Assembly (NCBI GenBank): GCA_026389675.1
Contig: JAPLHJ010000013.1
Location: 1-17,808 of the forward strand
Origin: Chloroflexota bacterium
GTDB taxonomy: Bacteria > Chloroflexota > Dehalococcoidia > GIF9 > UBA5629
Length of the DNA stretch: 17,808 bases
Reading direction: 5' to 3'
Part shown: positions 1 through 7,585 of the stretch, in pieces
Numbering within the stretch: position 1 is the first letter of the stretch
Layout of the letters: the number at the start of each line of letters is the position of its first letter
Position numbers and translations under genes: made by a program
The notes under the pieces: generated by a model
What the model was told of the DNA's origin: nothing
The model's database searches: none
Seen by the model: only the letters and a program-made list of their open reading frames with translations

Positions 1-555
1 CAGCCAAAAATCACCGGCCTGCAATACGATGCGATGACCCTCTTTCTTCTCCATGGCCAATGTGAAGAGCACCTTGAGCACCGGCGGGAGATAGTCCTTG
101 ATACTTGTGGCGATTACCAGCTTAACCTTGGTACGCGGTTGCAGTTTCTTAAACTGGTTGTAAAACATGGTCATAACAACCACCGTTTCTGCGCCGCAGT
201 CGTTGAGCGCATGCTCCATTTCCGCCTCAGTGTACATCGGGTTCATATGCACCAGGATAGCGCCGACCTTCCAGGCGCCCCAACGGCAAATGATAGCCTG
301 CGGTATATTCGGCATGATCAGCGCCACGCGGTCGCCCTTCTTTACACCTTTGGCTGCCAGCGCCGCGGCGCACTCATCGCTCAACTTCTGGATCTCGGCA
401 TAGGACATCTTCCTCTTCTTGAAAAGCACCATGGGGTAATCGGGGTGCTCCTTGACAGCCTCATCAACGTAGTCTACCAGGGTCTTCTGCGGATAGGGCT
501 CCAGGGTCTTGGGAACGCCTTTGTCATAGTTATTTAACCACCTTTTGTCAGACAA
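1..555 (-). CDS. Long-chain acyl-CoA synthetase, N-terminal part (cut by window edge)
   Basis: This is the first 185 codons of an AMP-forming fatty acid:CoA ligase; the frame is open to base 1. The start is a TTG at 555-553, chosen because a perfect AGGAGG (568-563) sits seven bases upstream and no ATG fits so well. The protein opens with the WLNNYDKGVP and TLEPYPQKT block shared with the two ligases upstream. It continues with the family segments GVKKGDRVALIMPN and VHMNPMYTEAEMEHAL and ends near EKKEGHRIVL, before the ATP-binding P-loop, which must lie outside the window. It is the third ligase of a tandem trio with a 63-base gap to its neighbour, so it is probably co-transcribed. Family assignment is firm from similarity to the complete siblings; substrate chain length cannot be read. 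Confidence 0.9.
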   Translation of the reverse strand, partial: MSDKRWLNNYDKGVPKTLEPYPQKTLVDYVDEAVKEHPDYPMVLFKKRKMSYAEIQKLSDECAAALAAKGVKKGDRVALIMPNIPQAIICRWGAWKVGAILVHMNPMYTEAEMEHALNDCGAETVVVMTMFYNQFKKLQPRTKVKLVIATSIKDYLPPVLKVLFTLAMEKKEGHRIVLQAGDFWL

Positions 556-618
556 GTTAAAACCTCCTAATGATTTGATTTTATCGTCAAGCATTATACG
601 CCTAACTAACCCATTGGC

Positions 619-2325
619 TCACGGTTTGGCAGCCGCCTTTTGCTTAGCCAGCTCTTCCTCTACAAGCACCCGTTTCAATATTTTACCCACCAGGGTCTTG
701 GGTAATTCCGCCCTGAATTCAACATGCTTGGGCACCTTGTAGGCCGTCAGCTTCTCTCTGCAATGCAACTGAATTTCCTCGGCGGTAGCCGTTTCCCCCT
801 GGCGCAGCACCACCCAGGCCTTGACTGCCTCGACCTGGTATGGATCAGGTATTCCTGCCACTCCAACCTCGGAAACCTTGGGATGCATGCTTATTACCTC
901 TTCAACTTCCCTCGGCCAGACCTGGAAGCCACCGGGCTTGATCAGCTCCTTTTTACGTGAGGTGATAAACAGGCAACCCTCATCATTCAGGTAGCCGACA
1001 TCCCCCGTATGCAGCCAGCCATTGCGTATCATATCAGCGGTCGCCTCCGGCCTGTTCCAGTAGCCCTGCATCATCTGCGGGCACTGCGCGATTATCTCGC
1101 CCTCCTGGCCGGCAAGCATATCCTTTTCACCGGTTTCAACATCAACGATACGCAGTATAACATCAGGCAGGGGCACCCCGGCCGAACCCGGGGTCCATTT
1201 ACCCTCCACCGGTCCCAGCGTAATGGCAGCGGTAACCTCGGTCATGCCGTACCCCTCAATCAGCTTACCACCGGTCAGTTCTTCAAAGCGCCGCTTGGTT
1301 TCGGGCAGCAAAGGCGCCGCCGAGGCCACGCAAAGCTTCATGGATTTAAAATCGACTTTGCCGGCCTTTACCGCCGGGTGCTCCAGCAGCGCAATAAAAA
1401 GCGTCGGCACGGCCGGGAAGTAAGCCGGCCTGACGGTCTTGATTGTCTTTACCAGGTCATCACGGTCGCGCGGGTTGGGCACCACCGCCAGCGGGTTGTG
1501 CCCCATGATAGAAGTGCCCATCACGCCGGCGAAGCCATAAACATGGAAGAGTGGCATGATCATCATCACCACATCATCCCACTCGGTCAACACACTATCG
1601 TTCCACACTTTGAGCTGCCAGGCCTCGGCTATCAGGCATTTATGCGTGAGAATAACGCCCTTGGGCACGCCCGTTGTGCCGCCGCTGAAAAGCAGCAGCG
1701 CCACATCGTCCGGCAACGACTTGTTGGCAGGCGCGGCATGCCGGGCATGCTTGAGCATAAGGTCGGCTAAGTAAACATCATTTTGTATAAGCTTGATGCG
1801 GTGACCTTCTTTTTTCTCCTTTAGCAATGTGAACATAAAGGCCAGGAAGGACGGCAGGTATTCCTTGATATTGACAGCTATCACCAGGCGCAGACTGGTG
1901 CGCTCCTGTATCTTCTTCACCGTGGCATAGAAAGGTGTCAGCACCACCGCCACCTCCGCGCCACATTCTTTCAACACATGCTCCAGCTCATACTCAGTGT
2001 ACACGGGGTTGAGCGGCACGGGGATGGCTCCCGCTTTCCAGGCGCCGAACGACGCGATGAAACCCTGGGGGCAATTGGGCAGGAGGATGGCTACGCGGTC
2101 TCCTTTCTTCACACCGTTAGCCTGCAGAGCTGCCGCGAATACATTAAATAGCTTGACCATTTCACCATAAGTCACTGTATTTCCCTTGAAGAACAGGAAG
2201 GGATGGCCGGGCTTTTGCTTTGCGGCATCTTCCACGACGTCTAAAAATGTCACTGCAGGATACGGTTCCAGGGTATGCGGAACCCCTTTATCGTAGCTCT
2301 TAAACCACGGGTAATCGATCGCCAT
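619..2325 (-). CDS. Long-chain acyl-CoA synthetase (AMP-forming), second of tandem trio
   Basis: A complete 568-residue ligase of the ANL superfamily. It would activate a carboxylic acid with ATP to an acyl-adenylate and then the CoA thioester. Visible motifs are the P-loop FSGGTTGVPKG (about 213-223), YGMTE (359-363), GWLHTGD with the ribose-binding Asp (436-442), the hinge region KKELIKPGGFQVWPRE (458-473) and the C-terminal adenylation Lys548 in VGKILKR. Length is normal for FadD-type enzymes. The ATG at 2325 has GGGAGG a few bases upstream. It lies 75 bases after the 2401-4086 ligase and 63 before the next, consistent with one transcript. All key residues are present, so it should be active. 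The exact substrate (long-chain or aryl-alkyl acid) is unknown. Confidence 0.93.
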   Translation of the reverse strand: MAIDYPWFKSYDKGVPHTLEPYPAVTFLDVVEDAAKQKPGHPFLFFKGNTVTYGEMVKLFNVFAAALQANGVKKGDRVAILLPNCPQGFIASFGAWKAGAIPVPLNPVYTEYELEHVLKECGAEVAVVLTPFYATVKKIQERTSLRLVIAVNIKEYLPSFLAFMFTLLKEKKEGHRIKLIQNDVYLADLMLKHARHAAPANKSLPDDVALLLFSGGTTGVPKGVILTHKCLIAEAWQLKVWNDSVLTEWDDVVMMIMPLFHVYGFAGVMGTSIMGHNPLAVVPNPRDRDDLVKTIKTVRPAYFPAVPTLFIALLEHPAVKAGKVDFKSMKLCVASAAPLLPETKRRFEELTGGKLIEGYGMTEVTAAITLGPVEGKWTPGSAGVPLPDVILRIVDVETGEKDMLAGQEGEIIAQCPQMMQGYWNRPEATADMIRNGWLHTGDVGYLNDEGCLFITSRKKELIKPGGFQVWPREVEEVISMHPKVSEVGVAGIPDPYQVEAVKAWVVLRQGETATAEEIQLHCREKLTAYKVPKHVEFRAELPKTLVGKILKRVLVEEELAKQKAAAKP

Positions 2326-2400
2326 TATTCGGCCTCCCTGTATATTTTATTATCATCAGAAATAGATATCAGATTAATACCACCTTCAGCTAATCGCCGC

Positions 2401-4086
2401 TTACTTCTTATCGCCCGTATCCCCGGCCTTTTCCTCATCAAGTAAAACGCGCCTGAGTATTTTGCCTATCTGCGTTTTGGGCAACGCGTCGCGGAACCCT
2501 ATCCGGCGCGGTACCTTGTAGGCCGCCAGCTTGGCCTTGCAGGCGCTGCAGGTCATGCCTGCGTTTAAGACTACCCAGGCCTTTACGGATTCGCCCTGAT
2601 ACTGGTCGGGTACGCCGGCCACGCCTGCCTCCATGACAGCAGGATGCTCATGTAAAACTTCCTCGATCTCGCGCGGCCAGACCTGGAACCCGCTGGTCTT
2701 GATGATCTCCTTCTTGCGGCTGTGCAGGAAGAGGTTTCCGTCTTCGTCCAAATAACCGATATCGCCTGAATACAGCCAGCCGTCCCGCAGCATGTCCGCA
2801 GTCTCCTGAGGCTGGTTCCAGTATTCCTTCATCAGGTTGGGCGCCTGGAAGCATATCTCGCCAAGCTGACCGGGCTTCATGCTGCCCCGGCCGGTCTCGG
2901 CATCGGCAATCCTTATCACCACATCCGGCAGCGGCATGCCGACCGAGCCTTCCTTGTTGGCACCAATTACGGGGTTGACCGTAGCAGCCTGCATGCACTC
3001 GGTCATGGTGTAACCTTCCAGCAGCCTTCCGCCAGTCATATTTTCAAAGCGTTTCTTGGTCTCCGCCATCAGCGGGGCAGCGCCCACGATGCAGAGCTTC
3101 ATGCTCTCCAGCGTGACTTTGCCCGATATCACCAGGGGGTGGTTCATAATGCCGATGTAGAAAGTCGGCACGCCCGGCATGAAAGTCGGCTTATATTTCT
3201 TGATGCTCTGGACCACGTCCGTGAGGTCGCGCGGGTTGGGGATGATGACACATGAGGAGTGGTTAACCATGGCTGTGCCCATGGCGCCCACGCAGCCAAA
3301 TACATGGAAAAGCGGCATGGTCAGCGCCACTTTATCCTCCCATTGCTCAAGCACCGGGCTCAGCCAGGCACATATCTGCATAGCCGTTATAACCAGCGCC
3401 TGGTGAGTCCCCACAGCTCCTTTAGGCGTCCCTGTCGTTCCCCCGCTGAAGAGGATGACTGCCGGGTCTGAGGGTTTCACCTCAATGGCCGGCCGCCTGG
3501 CGTTCCTGTACTTCTTAAGTACATCCTGGAACCACGCGTCTCCCTGTTTAAGGCCGATGCGGTAGCCCTCCTTTTTCTCCCTGACCAGCGTGAAAAGCAA
3601 GCGCAGGGGCTGAGGCAGGTATTCCTTGATATTGGTGGCAATAACAAATTTGACCCTGGTCTTATCCTGGATATTCTTAACGGCGTTATAGAATGGGTTG
3701 AGGACGATCACCGCCCGGGCATCGACCTCATTCAAAGCGTGCTCGATCTCATGTTCAGTGTAAAGCGGGTTGACCGGGACGGCTATGGCGCCCGTTTTCC
3801 AGATTGCCTGGAAACCAAGTATCATCTGGGGACAATTGGGCAAAAGCATAGCCACACGTTCGCCTTTCTGCACGCCCATGGCAACCAGCGCAGTGGCCAG
3901 CGCATTGCTCTGGCGGATAAAGTCCGCATATAGCACTTTGGAACCCTTGAAATACAACATGGCGCGGTAGGGTTTAGCTCTGGCGGATTCATCGACGATC
4001 TCGATCATCGTCTTTTGCGGGTAAGGTTGAAGCGTCGGGGGCACGCCCTTGTCGTAATTCTTCAACCACGGATAATGGTCCGTCAT
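2401..4086 (-). CDS. Long-chain acyl-CoA synthetase, first of tandem trio, with shortened C-terminal domain
   Basis: A complete 561-residue AMP-forming acyl-CoA synthetase, closely similar to its two downstream neighbours (shared YDKGVP, TLQPYPQKT and FQVWPREIEE blocks). P-loop FSGGTTGTPKG is at 213-223, YTMTE at 359-363, GWLYSGD at 436-442 (Ser replaces the usual Thr) and the adenylation Lys542 lies in IGKILRR. Oddity: in the mobile C-terminal domain, six residues are missing compared with the 619-2325 paralog, just before AAYKVP, leaving GMTCSACKAKL (510-520) where a helix is normally found. This may affect the domain rotation needed for thioesterification, or may be harmless. The gene follows a good promoter and starts the trio; no strong Shine-Dalgarno is visible before the ATG. 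Confidence 0.92.
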   Translation of the reverse strand: MTDHYPWLKNYDKGVPPTLQPYPQKTMIEIVDESARAKPYRAMLYFKGSKVLYADFIRQSNALATALVAMGVQKGERVAMLLPNCPQMILGFQAIWKTGAIAVPVNPLYTEHEIEHALNEVDARAVIVLNPFYNAVKNIQDKTRVKFVIATNIKEYLPQPLRLLFTLVREKKEGYRIGLKQGDAWFQDVLKKYRNARRPAIEVKPSDPAVILFSGGTTGTPKGAVGTHQALVITAMQICAWLSPVLEQWEDKVALTMPLFHVFGCVGAMGTAMVNHSSCVIIPNPRDLTDVVQSIKKYKPTFMPGVPTFYIGIMNHPLVISGKVTLESMKLCIVGAAPLMAETKKRFENMTGGRLLEGYTMTECMQAATVNPVIGANKEGSVGMPLPDVVIRIADAETGRGSMKPGQLGEICFQAPNLMKEYWNQPQETADMLRDGWLYSGDIGYLDEDGNLFLHSRKKEIIKTSGFQVWPREIEEVLHEHPAVMEAGVAGVPDQYQGESVKAWVVLNAGMTCSACKAKLAAYKVPRRIGFRDALPKTQIGKILRRVLLDEEKAGDTGDKK

Positions 4087-4164
4087 TAGTCTGCTTCAGC
4101 CTGCTCAGGCAACACGGTATTGCGCCCGATTTTTGGGTATTTCAATCGTTGATTGATTGGTCAA

Positions 4165-4192
4165 ATTGTATCACAGTGACTCGTAAAGTCAA
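4165..4192 (-). promoter_or_regulatory. Candidate sigma70-type promoter for the ligase trio
   Basis: On the minus strand TTGACT (4192-4187) and TACAAT (4170-4165) each match five of six consensus bases and are 16 bases apart. The start site would fall near 4158, about 70 bases ahead of the ATG at 4086. The site lies in the 132-base gap after rlmN, so the ligase genes can be transcribed independently of it. This is a by-eye match, not experimentally shown. Confidence 0.6.
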
Positions 4193-4218
4193 GTTACCCT
4201 GCCACCGCGGTCACAGCT

Positions 4219-5265
4219 TCATTTTATTCGTAAATCACCCTGCCCCGTCAGAGCCTGCCGCCGCAGTTGCCCGCAGGCAGCCTCAATCCCCTCCCCACGC
4301 TGCTCCCGCTGGGTCACAGTGATGCCGGCCTCTTCCAGCACGCGGCGGAAGTTAGTCACGCGAAACGTTTCAGGCGGATAGAAACCGCTGCCCTTGACAC
4401 TGTTAAACGGTATGAGGTTTACGTGGCAGTTCAACCCCTGCAACAGCAAGGCCAGCTTGGCGGCATCGGCCTGCCCATCGTTGACCCCTTTCAACAAACA
4501 GTATTCGAAAGTTACGCGCCGCCCTGTTTCCCTGAAATAGTGTTTACAGGCATCGGCTATCTCCTGGAGCGTGTAGCGCGTCATGCCGGGCACCAGCTTC
4601 CTGCGCAGGGCATCGTCGGCCGCGTGCAACGAGACTGCCAGTGTCAACTGCAGGTCCTCGCCAGCCAGCCTGTAAATGCCAGGCACATAGCCGATGGTGC
4701 TCACGGTGATATTGCGCATGCCGATAGCTAACTCGCCGTTGATCAGGTGCACTGCTGCCAGCGTCGCGTCATAATTGAGGAGCGGCTCGCCCATGCCCAT
4801 AAAGACCACGTGGCTGACCCTGCCGTCAGCCGCCAGCAGCTTCTCTTTTATAGCAGCCTCACCGACAGTCAGCACCTGGTCAACTATTTCCCCCGCAGAC
4901 AGGTTGCGCTTAAACCCGCCCGCACCGGTTGCACAGAAAGCGCAGCCGATGGGACAGCCTACCTGGGTAGATACGCAGCAGGAGAAGCGGCCTGCATAGG
5001 GCACCCCGTAGGCGGGCTGCAAAAGCAGCTTGAAGGTGCCGTCCTTTGACTTGCTGATCTTTTTTACCAGGGAGCGGCCTACCTGATAGCCCTCTTCCAG
5101 CTTCGCCTTTAAGGCAACAGGCAAAGTGGCCATCCCGCTTATCTCGCGGCGACCCTGCCGGTATAGCCAGTCGGAGACCTGCTTCCCTCGGAACTCCTTC
5201 TCGCCCAGTTCTTTAGCCAGCAGCTTCAGTTCAGCCGTGGACAGGCCCAAAAGTAAATTTTTCAT
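4219..5265 (-). CDS. rlmN: Dual-specificity RNA methyltransferase RlmN (23S rRNA A2503 / tRNA A37 C2-methylation)
   Basis: A 348-residue radical SAM enzyme that methylates C2 of A2503 in 23S rRNA and, in studied homologues, A37 of some tRNAs. The CX3CX2C cluster motif is CPIGCAFC (Cys104, 108, 111), followed by GGFKRNL. It is preceded by the conserved CVSTQVGC in which Cys97 aligns with the resolving Cys118 of the E. coli enzyme. MGMGEPLLNYD (156-166) binds SAM. The methyl-carrying Cys is Cys331 in AACGQL near the C-terminus. The N-terminal RNA-binding helices contain the family FRGKQVSDWLY block. Length is typical. The ATG at 5265 has only a weak ribosome site. All catalytic residues are present, so function is confident. 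It is a housekeeping gene with no obvious link to its neighbours. Confidence 0.97.
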   Translation of the reverse strand: MKNLLLGLSTAELKLLAKELGEKEFRGKQVSDWLYRQGRREISGMATLPVALKAKLEEGYQVGRSLVKKISKSKDGTFKLLLQPAYGVPYAGRFSCCVSTQVGCPIGCAFCATGAGGFKRNLSAGEIVDQVLTVGEAAIKEKLLAADGRVSHVVFMGMGEPLLNYDATLAAVHLINGELAIGMRNITVSTIGYVPGIYRLAGEDLQLTLAVSLHAADDALRRKLVPGMTRYTLQEIADACKHYFRETGRRVTFEYCLLKGVNDGQADAAKLALLLQGLNCHVNLIPFNSVKGSGFYPPETFRVTNFRRVLEEAGITVTQREQRGEGIEAACGQLRRQALTGQGDLRIK

Positions 5266-5552
5266 CTTAACAAACCGAATTCAATTATGTGTTACCGGTT
5301 ACCGCATTGCAAGCTCTAACAAAACTGCCTATCTGTTTTCCACCAAATATAGCTTTAATAAACAGTATATAAAATGTCTTCCGTTTTCGCGCAACGCAAC
5401 CTTTCAGGTCACACTGATAGCTTTAAAACAATATCCGGAATAGAATATATCCCAATCATACATGTTACTGATTATTGGCGAATGCAAACAAGCGGTCACC
5501 AGTTATCCATTGTTATTTAGCGGAAAATCATTATAATGGAACGCGAAAACCG
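5266..5552. other. Divergent intergenic region between rlmN and the PSD-family gene
   Basis: This AT-rich 287-base region must carry the promoters of both divergent genes. A TAGAAT-like -10 element is visible on the plus strand near 5440, but without a convincing -35. No terminator, repeat or RNA gene is seen. A TTG-initiated extension of the plus-strand gene to 5475 is possible but has no ribosome site. Confidence 0.4.
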
Positions 5553-7205
5553 ATGAGTAAATTAATTCGTATATTGCCCGCGATTTTTGTCGTATTGATT
5601 ACACTTTCCATTATTTTGCCTGCACCGGCAACAGGTGTTTTTCGTGACATCCAGGACGGGCATCGATATATATATAGCAGCATTCATCAACCTGTCGTGC
5701 AGCAACTGGTGGACACGGTAAACGCAGACCTGTTGTTCCATGCCGAATTCGACGCCGCTCTCCTGGACCAGGCGTCAACTTCCTACTGGTACGGCAAAAC
5801 CTTAGACGATATGTACACTTTCCTGGACGAGTGGGTAGTGTTTACGCCGCACATAGATGATGCCAGGTTGTACATGGACCGTTTCTATGAATTTGCGGGC
5901 GCGGGCAAGGGCCAAAAACTGGCATCTAAAGACCCGCTGCGAGGATGGTTGTACAATTATATGATAGCCGTGGGCGAGTTCATGGATAGCCCTGCATCAG
6001 CCGCTGCAGTTCCCTGGTGGACCGGTGACGCGCGCATAAACATGACCGATTATGTTGTGCCGCCCGGCGGTTACCAGAGTTTCAACGAGTTTTTCACACG
6101 CAGTATCCGACCGGGCGCAAGGCCGATTGATTCACCGGGCGATCCTGCCGTTTTTACCTCCCCGGCCGACAGTTCCCTCATGAAAATTGCCGACAGTTTG
6201 ACGTCGGTGACCACAATCGGTGTGAAAGGCCAGAACCTGAATATCAGGGAAATGCTGGGAAATGACCCACTGGCAGATGATTTCATCAACGGCAAGGCAA
6301 TTTTATGCATGCTAAATACCACCGATTATCACTGGTATCATGCCCCGGTACCGGGCAGGATCGTATCTCAGCACCAGCTTGGCGGACTTTATTACGGGAT
6401 GGACGGTGGCTGGGTGGAATACTTCTTTCAGCACCGGCGCGGTTACTTCATCTTCGATACTGAAAAATTCGGGCGCGTAGCTATGGTGTGCGTGGGGATG
6501 TTCACCATCAGTTCAGTCAACTTCTTCACCCATGAAGGCCAAATGGTTAATAAGGGTGATATCCTGGGCAACTTCGCTTACGGCGGTTCAGCGGTTATCC
6601 TGCTTTTTCAGCCGGGCAGGGTGTCGTTCACGGTTCCCCTGGAGGGGAGGCCTGTCCATGTCAACATGGGACAGAAGATTGCAATGGCGGTGCCGCCTGT
6701 GCTGCCTATAATGCCCGTGCTTCCGGTGCAGCCGGTGCAGGCAGCTACGGTCAACACAGGCATAAGCACAAGGCTGCCTTCATCATCTGCCTCTGTCGCC
6801 GTTCCGCCTCCTCAAGCCCCGGTGGCCCTATCTAATATCTATGTTCAGAGCGCTTCTCTATCCGCATCAAAAGTATCTCCAGGGACACCTGTAACAGTGA
6901 CCGCCAATGTTGCCAATAGTGGAATAGCTAACGGGTCAACCAATCTAAAGCTATATGTCAACGGCGAGGAGGATTCCAGCCAGGGCGTCACGGTGGAAAG
7001 CGGCGGCAGCCGGCCGGTTTACTTCACAGTAAACAGGAGCCAGCCGGGAACTTATGCTGTTTACATCGGCGGCACCCAGGCCGGCAGCTTCATGGTTGGG
7101 GATGTGGTTAACCCCAACGTCATCCTCTATATCAGCCTATCCCTGATATTCCTTGCCTTTGTATTCGGAATGATCAAGGTTGTAAGGCGCTACTCACATT
7201 ATTGA
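5553..7205 (+). CDS. Secreted, membrane-anchored phosphatidylserine decarboxylase-family protein with CARDB domain
   Basis: A 550-residue protein counted from ATG 5553. The same frame extends to a TTG at 5475, but the ATG places a signal peptide at the very N-terminus (hydrophobic LPAIFVVLITLSIILPAPA). The catalytic region resembles the phosphatidylserine decarboxylase family: NEFFTRSIRPGARPI, then SPADS with Asp206 (PADG in the classic enzyme), DYHWYH (258-263) and the self-cleavage site YGGSAV with Ser346, the residue that becomes the pyruvoyl group. The Asp-His-Ser set needed for self-cleavage is therefore present. A Pro/Val/Ala-rich linker (about 380-425) leads to a CARDB-like beta-sandwich (about 428-516) and a C-terminal membrane helix ending in RRYSHY. 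The predicted topology puts the catalytic part outside the cytoplasm, unlike standard PSD. The substrate is uncertain. Cleavage would leave the C-terminal chain with the CARDB domain and anchor. Confidence 0.82.
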   Translation: MSKLIRILPAIFVVLITLSIILPAPATGVFRDIQDGHRYIYSSIHQPVVQQLVDTVNADLLFHAEFDAALLDQASTSYWYGKTLDDMYTFLDEWVVFTPHIDDARLYMDRFYEFAGAGKGQKLASKDPLRGWLYNYMIAVGEFMDSPASAAAVPWWTGDARINMTDYVVPPGGYQSFNEFFTRSIRPGARPIDSPGDPAVFTSPADSSLMKIADSLTSVTTIGVKGQNLNIREMLGNDPLADDFINGKAILCMLNTTDYHWYHAPVPGRIVSQHQLGGLYYGMDGGWVEYFFQHRRGYFIFDTEKFGRVAMVCVGMFTISSVNFFTHEGQMVNKGDILGNFAYGGSAVILLFQPGRVSFTVPLEGRPVHVNMGQKIAMAVPPVLPIMPVLPVQPVQAATVNTGISTRLPSSSASVAVPPPQAPVALSNIYVQSASLSASKVSPGTPVTVTANVANSGIANGSTNLKLYVNGEEDSSQGVTVESGGSRPVYFTVNRSQPGTYAVYIGGTQAGSFMVGDVVNPNVILYISLSLIFLAFVFGMIKVVRRYSHY

Positions 7206-7238
7206 GAAGATTTGCGGGTTATACATTTTACGATCGGT

Positions 7239-7267
7239 TTGACCACATTATTCATTAGGAGTAGCAT
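7239..7267 (+). promoter_or_regulatory. Candidate sigma70-type promoter of a small transcript
   Basis: TTGACC (7239-7244, five of six bases) and TAGCAT (7262-7267, four of six) are exactly 17 bases apart. The predicted start near 7275 would give a transcript of about 290 bases ending at the terminator at 7535-7561. The hexamers overlap the start of a 15-codon ORF, so either the promoter or that ORF may be real, but hardly both in the same transcript. Confidence 0.4.
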
Positions 7268-7313
7268 GAAATTGAGGGTAATAAACCAGACTAACCCTCG
7301 CGGAGGTGGTTAA
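7266..7313 (+). CDS. Possible 15-residue leader peptide
   Basis: ATG at 7266 is preceded by AGGAG (four-base spacing) and encodes MKLRVINQTNPRGGG, then TAA. The stop overlaps the ATG of the next tiny ORF (TAATG), the arrangement typical of translational coupling, and the second ORF's Shine-Dalgarno lies within this one. No family recognised. It would need transcription from upstream, for example read-through from the PSD-family gene. Confidence 0.25.
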   Translation: MKLRVINQTNPRGGG

Positions 7314-7390
7314 TGGTCAAAAAACAGGCCATGTTAGTTGAATGGCACTTTCCTTGGTCACGCTCTCACCTGCGCGAGGAGCAGAGGTAA
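7313..7390 (+). CDS. Possible 25-residue small protein
   Basis: ATG 7313 follows a strong GGAGGTGG Shine-Dalgarno (7302-7309) at suitable spacing. It encodes MVKKQAMLVEWHFPWSRS followed by HLREEQR, a basic and aromatic peptide of no recognised family. It lies inside the proposed transcript 7275-7565. The end of the ORF (7385-7390) overlaps the 5' arm of a long-range stem, so translation could influence RNA folding. Support is only the ribosome site, the coupling to the upstream mini-ORF and the lack of any other explanation for this stretch. Confidence 0.35.
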   Translation: MVKKQAMLVEWHFPWSRSHLREEQR

Positions 7391-7534
7391 GCTCCCCTGG
7401 TGCAGACATTGAGAGCAGGTAAAACTCCCGAGCTCTCCGGTACGTAGCAAAAGAGCTGCGGAATAAAGGGCAAAGCAGATAAATCAGGCTTACCTGGATG
7501 GGAGAGTAGGGAGGAAAATGGATCCGAAAGATCT

Positions 7535-7565
7535 AAGGGGCTTCGCGCTACGAAGCCCCTTTATT
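7535..7565 (+). terminator. Strong intrinsic terminator, plus strand
   Basis: A perfect 11-base-pair stem (7535-7545 with 7551-7561) closes a five-base loop and is followed by a T-rich tail, TATTTATT. It ends plus-strand transcription arriving from the PSD-family gene or the small-RNA region, just before the convergent activase gene. On the minus strand the stem is the same but the tail is poor in T, so it would act only weakly for the operon. Confidence 0.85.
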
Positions 7566-7585
7566 TATTCAGATTTCGCCGCCAT

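Larger units (their letters stand above)
7275..7565 (+). ncRNA. Candidate structured small RNA of unknown class
   Basis: This part of the 380-base gap is bounded by a plausible promoter and a strong terminator. Pairings seen by eye: hairpin 7274-7279 with 7294-7299; a closing stem of eight perfect pairs, 7385-7392 with 7488-7495; an internal hairpin 7411-7416 with 7432-7437; a hairpin 7443-7448 with 7455-7460 (one G-U pair, loop AAAAGA); and the terminator stem. Segment 7416-7422 can also pair with 7490-7496 over seven bases, in competition with the closing stem. It does not match tmRNA, 6S, RNase P, SRP or the riboswitch cores I know. It could equally be a long 3' UTR of the upstream gene. 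Confidence 0.4.

Noticed and set aside
513..520. Reading the CSAC element of the 2401-4086 ligase (protein residues 513-516) as an HMA-type metal-binding motif
   Set aside because: GMTCSAC looks like the metal motif GMTCxxC, but there is no surrounding HMA fold and the rest of the protein is an ordinary ligase; coincidence after an in-frame deletion is simpler.
1009..1770. A 253-codon plus-strand open frame opposite the second acyl-CoA synthetase
   Set aside because: Antisense shadow of a gene with all catalytic motifs; composition rich in His, Arg and Gly is typical of spurious antisense frames.
5475..5552. Upstream TTG start for the PSD-family gene
   Set aside because: No ribosome site before the TTG, and it would bury the signal peptide 26 residues inside the protein; the ATG at 5553 gives a normal signal peptide.
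7499..7510. A GGAGAGTAG string recalling the 5' part of the tetrahydrofolate riboswitch
   Set aside because: The rest of the riboswitch core is absent and no downstream plus-strand folate gene follows.
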